NCBI RefSeq assembly: GCF_029255285.1
Contig: NZ_JAPUVI010000093.1
Coordinates: 81,029-145,028 of the forward strand
From: Accumulibacter sp.
Lineage (GTDB): Bacteria > Pseudomonadota > Gammaproteobacteria > Burkholderiales > Rhodocyclaceae
Direction: 5' to 3'
DNA length: 64,000 bases
The position numbers and the translations under genes are program-made. Below the pieces are notes generated by a model. The model was not told the DNA's origin, made no database searches, and saw only the letters and a list, made by a program, of their open reading frames with translations. Below, one piece after another: positions 16,695-24,925 of this stretch. Positions within the stretch are counted from its first letter, which is position 1; each line of letters starts with the position of its first letter.

Positions 16695-18680
16695 CTAGAA
16701 ATGGATGCCGCGCATGATTTGCGAGAAAGCGATCTGGTCGGCCGTCTGCGCTGCCGGTTCCTGCTTCTTTTGTGCCGCCGCGCTCGAATCCGGGAACATC
16801 CGAAAGCTCGTATTCATCATGATCTGAGCAGCTTTCGGCGTCAGCGAGTGGAGCAGGGCGCCGAATATTCCCAGCCGGGTGGCGATTCGCACCGGCTTGT
16901 GGATGATTGCCTCGACGACCATGTCGGCGGCTTCATCTGGCGACAGCGTCGGAACCTGGTCATACAACTTAGTCGGCGCAATCATCGGCGTTTTGACCAG
17001 CGGCATGTTGATGGTTGTGAACTCGATCCCGCGGTCGGCAAACTCGGACGCGGCACAACGAGCCCAGGCGTCCATCGCCGCTTTCGAGGCAACGTAGGCC
17101 GAGAAGCGCGGGGCATTGGTAAGGACGCCGATCGACGAAATATTGATGACGTGTCCCTTGCGTTTGGCGATCATTCCCGGCAGGAAGCCCATCGTCAGGC
17201 GCAATGCGCCAAAGTAGTTGACTTCCATGGTACGTTCGAAGTCGTGGAAGCGATCGAAGGAAGTCTCGATACCGCGGCGAATCGACCGGCCCGCGTTGTT
17301 GACTAGAATGTCGACGCCACCATGTTCCTCGGTCATGCGCTCGACGAAACGCGCGCATTGCTCCGGATCGGCAACGTCTACCGCATGCGTGATCAGGCGC
17401 AGACCATCGGCTTCGAACTCGCGTCGGGTTTCTTCGAGTGCTTGCGTGTCACGGGCAATGGTGACCGCAATCGCACCCGCTTCGGCCATCTTGCGGACAG
17501 TCGCCTTGCCGATTCCGGAAGAGCCGCCGGTGACGAGAACAACCTTACCTTCGACCTGGCCACGCAACGTCTGATCAATGAACAGGTCCGGGTCGAGGTG
17601 GCGTTCCCAGTAGTCCCACAGGCGCCAGGCGTAACTGTCAAGCGGCGGGACAGAGATCCCGGTACCCTTGAGGGCACGCTGCGTTTCCCGGCAATCGAAA
17701 CGGGTTGGGTAATTGATGAAATCAAGAATGTCGTCGGGTAGGCCGAGATCCTTCATCACCGCGTTGCGGATACGACGAACAGGCGTCAGGGCAAACATGG
17801 CTTTGCGCATGGAGCGCGGGATAAAACCCAGCAAGGCGGCATTGACGCGCATCGCCATTTCCGGGGCGTGTGCGGCGCGCGCGAAAGTATTGAGCAAGTC
17901 ACCGACTCGCATGGGCGTCGGATCGGTCAAATGGAAGCAGTTGCCGTCTTCGTTCTCCAGGTGTGCGATGTGGTCCATGGCGGCGACGATGAAGTCGACC
18001 GGAACGACGTTGATGCGGCCGCCTTCGATACCGATGGTCGGCATCCACGACGGAAACATCCGGCGCATTTTCTGGATCAGCTTGAAGAAGTAATAGGGCC
18101 CGTCGATCTTGTCCATTTCGCCCGTGCGCGAGTCTCCGACGACGATCGCCGGTCGGAAAATCCGCCACGGGATCTTACATTCCTTACGGACGATTCCTTC
18201 AGAGTCGTGCTTGGTACGGAAGTAGGGGTTTTCGAGGTTCTCCGCCTCATCGAACATATCTTCACGAAACAAACCTTCGAAAAGACCCGCTGCCGCGATC
18301 GAGCTGACCAGATGGAAATGCCCGGCACCCAGTTCCTCGGCCAGGCGGACCGTGTTACGCGTGCCGTCCACGTTGGCGCGCTGTTGGTCCTCAGCACTCG
18401 CCTTGAGGTCATAGATCGCGGCCAAGTGGAAGAAATGGTCGATCTTGCCCTTGAGCTTGTCCCTGTCGGCCGTCGAGACGCCGAGTTCCGGTTGCGTCAG
18501 GTCGCCGACGACCGGAACGACGCGCGTTTCGTCGGCGCCCCAGTATTCGTATAGCTGCCGGAGTCGCGGTAGCTCGACGGCACGAGTCAAAAAGTGCACG
18601 ACGGCGTCGGGGCGGCTCAACAGTTTGGCGACGAGCCGTTTGCCGATGAAGCCGGTGGCGCCGGTCACGAAGTAATTCAT
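16695..18680 (-). CDS. Two-domain SDR protein, probable alcohol-forming fatty acyl-CoA reductase
   Basis: A 661-residue protein with two Rossmann domains. The N-terminal extended-SDR domain has TGATGFIG (6-13) and the active-site Tyr153/Lys157 in PYFRTK. The C-terminal classical SDR domain has VTGGSSGIG (383-391), Ser515/516 and Tyr529/Lys533. This order and exact length match, as I recall, the Marinobacter fatty acyl-CoA reductase that takes acyl-CoA to fatty alcohol via the aldehyde. A wax ester synthase and an acyl-CoA-binding protein lie within 8 kb, supporting the assignment. It is divergent from a phasin gene. Alternative: a general SDR oxidoreductase of unknown substrate. Confidence 0.8.
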   Translation of the reverse strand: MNYFVTGATGFIGKRLVAKLLSRPDAVVHFLTRAVELPRLRQLYEYWGADETRVVPVVGDLTQPELGVSTADRDKLKGKIDHFFHLAAIYDLKASAEDQQRANVDGTRNTVRLAEELGAGHFHLVSSIAAAGLFEGLFREDMFDEAENLENPYFRTKHDSEGIVRKECKIPWRIFRPAIVVGDSRTGEMDKIDGPYYFFKLIQKMRRMFPSWMPTIGIEGGRINVVPVDFIVAAMDHIAHLENEDGNCFHLTDPTPMRVGDLLNTFARAAHAPEMAMRVNAALLGFIPRSMRKAMFALTPVRRIRNAVMKDLGLPDDILDFINYPTRFDCRETQRALKGTGISVPPLDSYAWRLWDYWERHLDPDLFIDQTLRGQVEGKVVLVTGGSSGIGKATVRKMAEAGAIAVTIARDTQALEETRREFEADGLRLITHAVDVADPEQCARFVERMTEEHGGVDILVNNAGRSIRRGIETSFDRFHDFERTMEVNYFGALRLTMGFLPGMIAKRKGHVINISSIGVLTNAPRFSAYVASKAAMDAWARCAASEFADRGIEFTTINMPLVKTPMIAPTKLYDQVPTLSPDEAADMVVEAIIHKPVRIATRLGIFGALLHSLTPKAAQIMMNTSFRMFPDSSAAAQKKQEPAAQTADQIAFSQIMRGIHF

Positions 18681-18860
18681 CGCTGTCTCCTTGAGTTCAT
18701 GGTCATCTCCGCGTTGGCATGTTTTTGGTAGACTGGTGCCGTCTAGAGGCCACTTTCCAGGCCTTTAGTGTGCGTACTCTAGATATTGTCACTAGACTGG
18801 CTTCCTAGGGCAAGTGAAAAACTTGTTGACCTCTCGACGATGATCTTAAAGGAGATAAAA
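18681..18860. promoter_or_regulatory. Divergent control region between the reductase and phasin genes
   Basis: The spacer holds an octamer direct repeat TAGACTGG (18729-18736 and 18793-18800) and a TCTAGAG/CTCTAGA inverted repeat (18742-18748 and 18777-18783). It also contains the phasin ribosome binding site (AAAGGAG just before 18861). The repeats are candidate operator half-sites for a shared regulator. Confidence 0.4.
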
Positions 18861-19418
18861 ATGGGCAAGAAACTCAAAGAATTGGCTGGTGGGTTAACGG
18901 AAAACCAATTGGCATCGACAGTCAAGGAATCGGCGCAGCAGATTTGGCTGGCCGGGTTGGGAGCTTTTGCCAAAGCGCAGGAAGAGGGCGGCAAAGTGTT
19001 CGACGCACTGGTCAGGGAAGGCGAGAGCATTCAGGCGAAGACGCGCCAAATTACCGACGAGAAAATTGCCCAGGTGGCCGGCAAAGCCGCAGGCACGTGG
19101 GATCGTCTCGAGCAGGTGTTCGAGGATCGCGTGGCTCGTGCGTTGGGTAGCCTTGGCGTTCCGAGCAGACAGGATATCGACAGCTTGTCCAAGCGCGTCG
19201 TCGAGCTGAGTGCTGCCGTGCAAGCTCTGACTGAGGGGAAGGCTGTGGCCAAGGCGGCCGCCAAGCCGGTGGCAGAAGATGAGCCGACGTCGGCCGAGCC
19301 GGCAGCGGCCAAATCGGCAGCCCGCCGGCCGGCTACCCGCCGGCCGGCCGCCGCCAAGTCGGCTCCTCCGGTAACGCCGGCCGACGTGCTCAACACCCTT
19401 CCGCAAAGTAACGAGTGA
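18861..19418 (+). CDS. Phasin family (polyhydroxyalkanoate granule-associated) protein
   Basis: A 185-residue protein. Residues 1-115 form an amphipathic helical domain typical of PhaF/PhaI-type phasins (QQIWLAGLGAFAKAQEEGGK, then DRLEQVFEDRVARAL). A Val/Ala-rich coiled-coil-like segment and a Lys/Ala/Arg/Pro-rich tail (AAAKSAARRPATRRP) follow, resembling the DNA-binding tail of PhaF. It should coat storage granules and perhaps tether them to the nucleoid. The ATG at 18861 is preferred because of AAAGGAG upstream. It is divergent from the fatty acyl-CoA reductase, hinting that the same granules may carry wax esters. Confidence 0.88.
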   Translation: MGKKLKELAGGLTENQLASTVKESAQQIWLAGLGAFAKAQEEGGKVFDALVREGESIQAKTRQITDEKIAQVAGKAAGTWDRLEQVFEDRVARALGSLGVPSRQDIDSLSKRVVELSAAVQALTEGKAVAKAAAKPVAEDEPTSAEPAAAKSAARRPATRRPAAAKSAPPVTPADVLNTLPQSNE

Positions 19419-19834
19419 TCGATTCGCTCGTGGGGGCTGGGTCCAGTCACGCGGCGCGAGGTCCAGGGTCGGTTGGCCGCAAGCTCCAGCCTCCCCCTGC
19501 TGCGTGACGCAGGGCGCCGAGAGCGGGTTGACTGCAGCGCGAGGCGAGGGCGCCGATGTGCGTCGAAGGCCCAAGCGGTTGCGCGGCGTTGGGGCGGTCA
19601 ATGTGATGGTTTGTCTCCCGTCGGGCACATTCGTTTGACTTGCCGGGTTCCTCTTTGAGCGGAGAACTGGTGCCGTAGGTTTCCTATGGCGCGCCAGGGA
19701 TCCTTTCTGCGACGTTTGGGAGCGACGATGTCGCGCGAGCGGCCGGCGTCATCTTCCTATCCTAACGTGAAGGCGCCGAAAGGCAGCCTGTAGCGCCGCC
19801 CGGACGGCGCGCTTCCTGGCCGAGGCTTTGCACT
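19419..19834. other. Intergenic stretch, nothing recognised
   Basis: This region between the phasin and patatin genes has no convincing open frame, repeat or terminator. Minus-strand frames here are antisense extensions. It presumably holds the promoter of the patatin gene, which I cannot locate. Confidence 0.5.
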
Positions 19835-21049
19835 ATGGCAGATGCATTGAGATCTTCGAAGGTCGGACTGGCTCTTGCCGGCGGTGGCCCGGTGGGCGGT
19901 ATTTACGAAGTGGGCGCCATGGCCGCCTTGGCCGAGGCGCTCGACGGCGTCGATTTCGGCGACTTCGACATCTATGTAGGGGTCAGTTCCGGAGCCTTCA
20001 TTTCGGCTGCGGTGGCCAATGGGCTGGGGCCTGCGACACTGGCACGAATGCTCGTCGAGAACGACTCTGACCAGGTCTTCGATCCGGAGATGTTGCTGCG
20101 CCCGGCTTTCGGCGAGTATTTCCGACGCGCCGTGTCGGTACCGCTGCTCTTCTGGTCCTCCCTGCGGCAGTATTTATCCGATCCTTGGCACCTTCGTCTG
20201 GTCGAGGCCTTTCAGGCGCTCAGCCACGCCATTCCGGCTGGCCTGTTCGATAGCGCGGGCATCGATCAGCTGCTTCGGAAGCTGTTTTCGACGGGGGGGC
20301 GGAGCAACGATTTTCGCCAGCTGAAGCATCGGCTGTTCATCGTGGCGACCGATCTCGACACCGGCGAGTCGGTGGCTTTCGGTTCCTCAGGGCATGATGA
20401 CGTCCCGATTTCGGTTGCCGTGCAGGCCAGCGCCGCGTTACCTGGCCTGTTTCCACCGGTCAAGATCGGCGATCGTTATTTTGTCGACGGTGCCTTGATC
20501 AAGACGCTGCACGCTTCCGTGGCGCTGCACGAAGGGGCCGACCTGGTGATCTGCCTCAATCCGCTGGTGCCCTTCGACTCCCGATTGGCCGCCAAACGTG
20601 CGGCGCAGGAGAAGACGAGACCCGAGCCGGCCTATCTGGTCGACGGCGGCCTGCCGGTGGTTCTGTCGCAAACGTTTCGTGCCATCATCCACTCGCGGAT
20701 GCGTACCGGAATGGATCGCTACCGACTCGAGTTCGAGGGCAAGGACGTGATTCTGTTCGAACCGACGCGCGACGACGCGGACATGTTCTTCACGAACGTC
20801 TTTAGCTACCGCGGCCGCAGCCGGCTTTGCGAGCACGCCTATCAACGCACGCGCAGCGACCTGTATCGGCGTCGCCATGAGTTGCGGCCGATTCTCGAGC
20901 GCCATGGCATCCATCTCAACCTGGGCGTTTTGAAGGATCATAGCCGTTCGCTGTTATCACGCCGGCGTCGCCCGGATCTGGCGGCCAGCGCTTCGGCGCT
21001 GGATTCCTCGTTGCGCGACCTGGAGGCGTGGTTGCAGACGCGGACTTGA
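19835..21049 (+). CDS. Patatin-like phospholipase/lipase
   Basis: A 404-residue protein with the patatin catalytic layout: Gly-rich oxyanion loop GGGPVGG (16-22), nucleophile elbow GVSSG with Ser51, and the catalytic Asp218-Gly in FVDGALIK. No signal peptide is seen, so it is likely cytoplasmic or granule-bound. The C-terminal 130 residues are Arg-rich and helical. Patatin-like enzymes hydrolyse acyl esters of phospholipids, triacylglycerols or, in some cases, PHA. Its position between a phasin and a wax ester synthase suggests mobilisation of storage lipid or supply of acyl chains. The TetR and TPR genes follow in the same direction. Confidence 0.88.
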   Translation: MADALRSSKVGLALAGGGPVGGIYEVGAMAALAEALDGVDFGDFDIYVGVSSGAFISAAVANGLGPATLARMLVENDSDQVFDPEMLLRPAFGEYFRRAVSVPLLFWSSLRQYLSDPWHLRLVEAFQALSHAIPAGLFDSAGIDQLLRKLFSTGGRSNDFRQLKHRLFIVATDLDTGESVAFGSSGHDDVPISVAVQASAALPGLFPPVKIGDRYFVDGALIKTLHASVALHEGADLVICLNPLVPFDSRLAAKRAAQEKTRPEPAYLVDGGLPVVLSQTFRAIIHSRMRTGMDRYRLEFEGKDVILFEPTRDDADMFFTNVFSYRGRSRLCEHAYQRTRSDLYRRRHELRPILERHGIHLNLGVLKDHSRSLLSRRRRPDLAASASALDSSLRDLEAWLQTRT

Positions 21050-21142
21050 TCCAGCAGGTCGCGGCGCGAATTCTGCGGCCGGCATTTCCTGGCCGGATCG
21101 GCAGTGATATGCTCGCCATTCACGGCGGATGAGGGGCGGCGA

Positions 21143-21790
21143 ATGGAGAGCAAACCCAAGCGGCGAACGCGCGAACGCATCATCGAGACGAGCCTGCGCC
21201 TGTTCAATGATTTCGGCGAGCCGAACGTGACGACGACGGTCATCGCCGACGAGATGAATATCAGTGCCGGTAATCTGTACTACCACTTCCACAACAAGGA
21301 CGAGATCATCGAGACGATCTTCGCGTCGTTCGAGCGGGAGATGGAGGGAACGCTTGCCGTTCCGGCGCGCCGGCTTACCGACATCGAAGACATCTGGCTT
21401 TTTCTGCACCTGTTGTTCGAGCAGATCTGGAAGTATCGCTTTTTTTACCGCGATCTGAACGACTTGCTGACGCGCAATCGCTTGTTGGAAATCCATTTCA
21501 AGCAGATCCTGACACACAAGGTGCAGACGGCGACGAAGCTGTGCGACGGACTGGTGTTGGCCGGGGCAATGCGCGCCACCGGCGAGCAGGTGCGTGCGCT
21601 GGCGACGAACATGGCGGTGATTGCGACTTATTGGTTGTCCTTCGAGTACGCACGTGACCCGCGAGGCAAGCTCGAAAGCGATCGGATCGGGCGCGGTGTG
21701 TACCAGGTGATGGCGATGTTGTCGCCGTTTCTCCTTGGCGAAGCGCGAAGTCTGCTCGACAAGCTGTCACGCGAATACGTCGGATCCTGA
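21143..21790 (+). CDS. TetR family transcriptional regulator
   Basis: A 215-residue regulator. The N-terminal TetR HTH covers about residues 8-55 (RERIIETSLRLFNDFG, then ISAGNLYYHFHNKDEI). The C-terminal helical ligand domain resembles lipid-metabolism regulators with a Phe/Tyr-rich pocket region (WKYRFFYRDLND). The start at 21143 has GAGGGG upstream; the frame extends further but without a signal. The location within the lipid storage locus makes acyl-CoA or a fatty acid a plausible effector, which is inference. The TPR-like gene starts 41 bases downstream. Confidence 0.88.
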   Translation: MESKPKRRTRERIIETSLRLFNDFGEPNVTTTVIADEMNISAGNLYYHFHNKDEIIETIFASFEREMEGTLAVPARRLTDIEDIWLFLHLLFEQIWKYRFFYRDLNDLLTRNRLLEIHFKQILTHKVQTATKLCDGLVLAGAMRATGEQVRALATNMAVIATYWLSFEYARDPRGKLESDRIGRGVYQVMAMLSPFLLGEARSLLDKLSREYVGS

Positions 21791-21830
21791 CGTCAGCGCG
21801 GCAACATTTCATTCATCTGGAGGACGATCA

Positions 21831-22604
21831 ATGGCCTGGATACCCTTTCCCTACGCCGACACGGCTTACGGTTTCCCCGGGGCGGCTCTCGAACAGCATT
21901 GGGGGCGCCTGCATCGCGGCGACTGCGAACCCTTCCCGACCGATCCCAAGGTCCAGGATGCTTGGCGCAGCTACCACGCGGGCGAATTCGGTAAAGCTGT
22001 GGAAAGCGGTTTGACGTGTGGAATTGCCGGCTACAACGTGGCTAACAAGGCCGCTGCGATCTATGCCACCTACCTGGAGCGCGACGACGAGCGCAAGCGC
22101 AGTTTGCTGCTGGAAGTCGCTCGGCGTTGCGAGGAACAACAGGAAAAGAGGCCAGGCGACGCCAACGCCTGGTATCTTCACGCTTTCGCGCTGGGTCGCT
22201 ACAGCCAGAGCATCTCGGTCGTCAAGGCGTTGGCGCAAGGGCTTGGCGGAAAGATAAAGCACAGTCTGACGCAGGCCCTGGAGATCGAACCCCGACACGC
22301 TGATGCGCACGTCGCGCTCGGCGCCTATCACGCCGAAGTCATTGACAAGGTCGGGGCGCTGGTCGGCGGGCTGACTTACGGGGCCAAGAAGAGTACGGGC
22401 AACGAGCTGCTCGAAACCGCTCTGAAGCTCAATCCCGACTCGGCGATCACTCGCATCGAATATGCGAACGCTTTGCTGATGATGTTTGGCAAGGCGCGGA
22501 TGAAGGACGCCGAACGTCTCTATCGGGAAGCTGCGGCGTTTGTACCGATGGACGCCATGGAGCGTCTCGACGTCGAAGCAGCGAAAGAGGAACTGGCGGA
22601 CTGA
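21831..22604 (+). CDS. TPR-like repeat protein of unknown function
   Basis: A 257-residue soluble protein without signal peptide. It begins with a Pro/aromatic segment (MAWIPFPYADTAYGFPG). From about residue 45 it shows helical repeats of TPR type, including ANAWYLHAFALGRYSQ, ALEIEPRHADAHVALGAYHAEV and ALKLNPDSAITRIEYANALL. GGAGGA precedes the ATG. It lies 40 bases downstream of the TetR gene and before the convergent WS/DGAT gene. TPR proteins are protein-interaction scaffolds; a granule-related partner is possible but unproven. Confidence 0.7.
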   Translation: MAWIPFPYADTAYGFPGAALEQHWGRLHRGDCEPFPTDPKVQDAWRSYHAGEFGKAVESGLTCGIAGYNVANKAAAIYATYLERDDERKRSLLLEVARRCEEQQEKRPGDANAWYLHAFALGRYSQSISVVKALAQGLGGKIKHSLTQALEIEPRHADAHVALGAYHAEVIDKVGALVGGLTYGAKKSTGNELLETALKLNPDSAITRIEYANALLMMFGKARMKDAERLYREAAAFVPMDAMERLDVEAAKEELAD

Positions 22605-22654
22605 ACCCTATGGCGTGCCCGGTCCGAGCATGCCATCGCACCGTCCGCGGCTGC

Positions 22655-24139
22655 TCAACGTCGGATCAGGGCGAGCACGTCTTCTTCGACGGCCTGCGGA
22701 AAGCCGAGACGATCCCAGGGTTCGAGCAGGACGAGCCAGAGCAGTTTTTCGAACTCGTCGGCAAATCGGTCGACAATGTTTTCCGGGTCGTCGACCATGC
22801 TCTTGTCGGTGATCAGTCCGAATTGTACGTAGTTGTTGTAGGAGAGAATGCTGACTCCCATGCCGATATCGCCTGCCTGGGGTACCCAGACCATTTGTTG
22901 TGCGATCCTGCTGCCGGCAAAGAAGCGGGTCTTCTGAAAGCCGGGGACATTGGTCATCACCGCCGTCGTTTTGTCGGCGAGCTGTTTGAGCACCTTGTCC
23001 TGAACGAACTGAGGCGCCATTCCTGCCGCGCCGAGCAGGGAGAAAGTCAACATCGCCTGGTGTGATCCTTTGAGTTCCGCCATTCTGGCGCGCGTTGCAT
23101 AGAGCCTGGCGAGTGGATTTGCCACGCCGATAGGCAGGTCGAGGGTGACGAGCCCAAAGCGGTTGCCCAGCTCCTCGATGTCTCCAGGCCTCCGCAGATT
23201 GACGGGCACCATGACGCGGATGGCCACCGAGCCGACACGGTCGCCTTTGGCCGCCAAGTAGCCGCCCAGGGCACCGGCGACGGAGGAAAGCAGGGTGTCG
23301 TTTACCGAGCAGCCAAGAACCTTGCCGACGGCCTTGATGTCGGGCAGTGAGATCGGCTCTGACCAAGCCACGCGTTTTGCCGTTCCCGCCTTGCCCTTGA
23401 AGCGTGTCGCGCTGTCGCTGGGCAGCAAGGCGAGTTGGCCGATTTCCCGGGCGAGGGCTCCGGCGGCACGAGCGTAGTTGCGCAGCCTTCCGGGATCTCG
23501 ACGTAAACCGAGGTATTGGCCCCAAAGATGGCCACCAACGTGTATCGAGGTCAGTGCCAGCTCGCTCAGCGGTTCAAGGATCAGGCGCCAGACACGGTCG
23601 CCGGTATCGTCTTCGTCGTCGTCGGCGCTGGCCGCTGATGCGAAAAGCGAATCCGCCGACCCACCGTCTTCCGGAGCGTCGGGCTGTTCGTCGGTCAGCG
23701 AGTTGATGACGCCAATCAGCGCGATCCCGTCGGCGATGGCGTGGTGGATGCGGACAACGAGTGCCGAGTTTCCGCTAGCCGTTTCGACGACGTTGAATTC
23801 CCAGCGAGGCCGCGCTGCATTGAGTGGTGTGCTGGCCATTTCAGCGACGAACTTTTGCAACTCGTGTTTACCACCAGGGGCCGGGAGCAGCGAATGGCGA
23901 ACGTGTGCGTCGATGTCGAAGTCGGGATCGTCTACCCACCACGCGCCGTCCGAATCCAGCCGCGCGATCTGACGGAAGCGTCGGTAACGCAGTAGACGCG
24001 AAGCGACGGTGCGCTTGAGACGCTCGGCGTCGATGCGGCCACCGAAAAGCATGACGCCGAGGATCTGCATCAGGTTCTCCGGCCGGTCCATGCGTAACCA
24101 GGCCGTGTCGACGTGGGAAATGATTTCGCGCGAGCGCAT
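22655..24139 (-). CDS. Wax ester synthase/diacylglycerol acyltransferase (WS/DGAT)
   Basis: A 494-residue protein of the WS/DGAT family. The catalytic motif HHxxxDG is present as HHAIADG at residues 132-138. The N-terminal segment (MRSREIISHVDTAWLRMD) fits the family start, so I use the ATG at 24139 rather than an upstream extension. The C-terminal half contains the family-typical VPVNLRRPGD and LTNVPGF-like TNVPGFQ segments. It joins acyl-CoA to a fatty alcohol (wax ester) or diacylglycerol. It is divergent from an acyl-CoA-binding protein 80 bases away and near a fatty acyl-CoA reductase, which together form a complete route from acyl-CoA to wax ester. Confidence 0.93.
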   Translation of the reverse strand: MRSREIISHVDTAWLRMDRPENLMQILGVMLFGGRIDAERLKRTVASRLLRYRRFRQIARLDSDGAWWVDDPDFDIDAHVRHSLLPAPGGKHELQKFVAEMASTPLNAARPRWEFNVVETASGNSALVVRIHHAIADGIALIGVINSLTDEQPDAPEDGGSADSLFASAASADDDEDDTGDRVWRLILEPLSELALTSIHVGGHLWGQYLGLRRDPGRLRNYARAAGALAREIGQLALLPSDSATRFKGKAGTAKRVAWSEPISLPDIKAVGKVLGCSVNDTLLSSVAGALGGYLAAKGDRVGSVAIRVMVPVNLRRPGDIEELGNRFGLVTLDLPIGVANPLARLYATRARMAELKGSHQAMLTFSLLGAAGMAPQFVQDKVLKQLADKTTAVMTNVPGFQKTRFFAGSRIAQQMVWVPQAGDIGMGVSILSYNNYVQFGLITDKSMVDDPENIVDRFADEFEKLLWLVLLEPWDRLGFPQAVEEDVLALIRR

Positions 24140-24148
24140 CGAGTCTGC

Positions 24149-24201
24149 TCCGCCGGAAAATGGCAAGCCCATATAATAGCAAGCCATTTCCATCCGATCA
24201 G
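24149..24201. promoter_or_regulatory. Overlapping divergent promoters with a palindrome, WS/DGAT versus ACBP
   Basis: A perfect -10 hexamer TATAAT lies at 24172-24177 on the plus strand, toward the ACBP gene. An overlapping minus-strand TATTAT (24178-24173) points toward WS/DGAT. Both are framed by a perfect 7-bp inverted repeat, AAATGGC (24158-24164) and GCCATTT (24183-24189). A protein bound to this dyad would block both promoters. The -35 elements are weak. Confidence 0.5.
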
Positions 24202-24219
24202 CGTGCGAAGGAGTTGAAC

Positions 24220-24480
24220 ATGAGTGAACTGCAAGCCCGATTCGTAGCCGCCGTTGCCAGCTCGAAGACCCTGAGTGAACGTCCCGACAACGCCACCTTG
24301 CTGAAACTGTATGCGCTTTACAAGCAGGCGAGCGAGGGCGATGTCGAGGGCCGGCGCCCGGGCTTTACCGACATGGTTGGGCGAGCCAAGTTCGACGCTT
24401 GGGCGGCGCTCAAGGGCACGGCCTCCGACGAGGCAAAGCAGCAGTATGTTGCCCTGATCGACGATCTGAGAGCGCGCTGA
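24220..24480 (+). CDS. Acyl-CoA-binding protein (ACBP)
   Basis: An 86-residue protein, the usual ACBP length. It has the four-helix bundle signature with KLYALYKQASEGD, the PGFTDMVGRAKFDAWAALKG ligand-binding region containing the key Tyr, Lys and Trp residues, and a final helix. It binds medium- to long-chain acyl-CoA in the cytosol and buffers their concentration. The ATG at 24220 has GAAGGAG upstream. Divergent transcription from WS/DGAT suggests it delivers acyl-CoA to wax ester synthesis. Confidence 0.93.
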   Translation: MSELQARFVAAVASSKTLSERPDNATLLKLYALYKQASEGDVEGRRPGFTDMVGRAKFDAWAALKGTASDEAKQQYVALIDDLRAR

Positions 24481-24517
24481 CGGACGCTAACCGGCGCCTC
24501 TCGTCGGCTGCCGTCAG

Positions 24518-24796
24518 TCAGATTGGAAAGTTCTCGTCGAAAAAGCGTTGCGCCTCACGCTCTATACGTGGCTTGAGTGCGAAGAGCAGGAATCCGAGAC
24601 GGATGTGCAGGGCGACTTCCTTGGCGTCGAGCGACAGCTCGCCAGAGACGCCGGGCCGCTGAAAGCGCATGACATCCCCGTCCCACGCGTAATCCAGGTC
24701 GAACTCTTCCTTCAGCTCGGAAGCCATGTGTTCAGCTGAGGCGCGGGCTTCGGCGCGGCTCTTGCCATGTGGTCGACGAATGTCGATGTCGCTCAT
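24518..24796 (-). CDS. Polyhydroxyalkanoic acid system family protein
   Basis: A 92-residue protein matching the PHA-granule-associated family (PHA_gran_rgn, as I recall). It opens with DIDIRRPHGKSRAEARASAEHMA, then DYAWDGDVMRFQRPGVSGEL, and ends in a hydrophobic helix (LGFLLFALKPRIEREAQRFFDENFP). The family is found beside PHA and phasin genes and in other lipid loci; its biochemical role is not established. It converges on the ACBP gene and strengthens the reading of this locus as granule-related. Confidence 0.85.
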   Translation of the reverse strand: MSDIDIRRPHGKSRAEARASAEHMASELKEEFDLDYAWDGDVMRFQRPGVSGELSLDAKEVALHIRLGFLLFALKPRIEREAQRFFDENFPI

Positions 24797-24925
24797 CGGA
24801 AAGTTCCTCTCGGGACAATGTGAAAGGCGGCACGGTGGACCACGAACCTCGGCCTACCCGCATTCCGGGGAGGGCTCAGTGTGGGGCCGATGATCGTGAC
24901 CTTCACTATTGGTTGGTGAATATTG

